Shown in pieces: positions 61,872-62,000 of a DNA stretch of 62,000 bases. The DNA lies in NCBI GenBank assembly GCA_905221605.1, contig CAJNDS010002599.1, positions 185,001 through 247,000 of the forward strand, written 5' to 3'. Numbering within the stretch: the stretch's first letter is position 1; every line of letters starts with the position of its first letter. The notes under the pieces are model-generated. The model saw only the letters and a program-made list of their open reading frames with translations, did no database searches and was not told the origin of the DNA. A program made the translations under genes and the position numbers. This DNA is from Symbiodinium natans. Taxonomy: Eukaryota > Sar > Dinophyceae > Suessiales > Symbiodiniaceae.

Positions 61872-61981
61872 CCCAGATCTTCCAAAACCCCTTAATGAAG
61901 GAATAGACCCTAATTTATAGTAAGGATTCTTATGATGAGTTAGGGTATATTCCTTAGTGAAGGGGTTTTGGAAGATCTGGG
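61872..61981. mobile_element. Palindromic MITE-like element, family B (orientation 2)
   Basis: CCCAGATCTTCCAAAACCCC at the left is exactly reverse-complemented at the right (GGGGTTTTGGAAGATCTGGG). The centre TTTATAGTAAGGATTCTTATG is the reverse complement of the centre at 7015-7112, with one mismatch. Confidence 0.9.
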
Positions 61982-62000
61982 TTGCCAAAGCCTTAACAAA

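Larger units (their letters stand above)
57620..62000. other. Telomeric-repeat mosaic, right part
   Basis: TA/GA run at 57620-57653, then CCCTAAA and TTTAGGG blocks in both orientations, family D copies (58247-58350, 60927-61025), a diverged family C copy (61263-61365), a family B palindrome (61872-61981) and Cys-rich exon-like islands. No ordinary gene. Confidence 0.82.

Overview
The window reads as nuclear DNA of a dinoflagellate. Three lines support this. TTTAGGG/CCCTAAA telomere-type repeats occur throughout. A Copia-type LTR retrotransposon has a CCCH zinc finger and an HFPKNPFCDVC zinc knuckle of the kind I associate with dinoflagellate Copia elements. Both of its LTRs carry a close relative of the dinoflagellate trans-spliced leader, ending TTTTGGCTCAAG and followed at once by ATG. 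The species cannot be read from the sequence. There are no bacterial operons, rRNA genes or convincing tRNA genes.

Layout: 1-19.4 kb is a mosaic of interstitial telomeric repeats in both orientations, short palindromic (MITE-like) elements and small Cys-rich exon-like islands on the + strand. 19.4-33.5 kb is an almost repeat-free block of intron-rich coding sequence on the + strand, strongly enriched in the motif CCGAG in every frame and in introns. Its first part (20.5-28 kb) is a multi-exon gene of unknown function. Its last part (29.2-33.3 kb) looks like a zinc-finger/hAT-like transposase gene. A 100-N assembly gap lies at 25.7-25.8 kb inside CA/TG microsatellite. 33.5-37.4 kb returns to the telomeric mosaic.

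37.5-38.6 kb holds about six 170-220 bp tandem units. 38.8-42.64 kb holds about 14 tandem units of 273 bp. Each 273-bp unit contains a textbook box C/D snoRNA: stem CATCG, C GTGATGA, D' CTGA, C' GTGATGA, D CTGA, stem CGATG. Its D' guide is complementary over 12 nt to the universally conserved CGAACGAGACCT of 18S rRNA. The neighbouring array has a looser C/D layout. Together they look like a polymeric snoRNA locus for rRNA 2'-O-methylation.

43.4-44.3 kb is a degenerate CGCGCGAA/GCATCCTTAACTACG repeat field. 49.2-50.4 kb is a degenerate ~33 bp tandem repeat ending in a hairpin. 52.05-57.62 kb is a recent Copia insertion with nearly identical LTRs. It carries an extra HAD-like ORF ahead of gag, and most of integrase and all of reverse transcriptase are deleted. 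57.6-62 kb is telomeric mosaic again.

The candidates for something undescribed are: the snoRNA satellite arrays, the leader-like sequence built into LTRs, the HAD ORF in a Copia element, several MITE families living among telomeric repeats, and a possible giant Cys-rich gene whose tiny exons are scattered through the telomeric mosaic.
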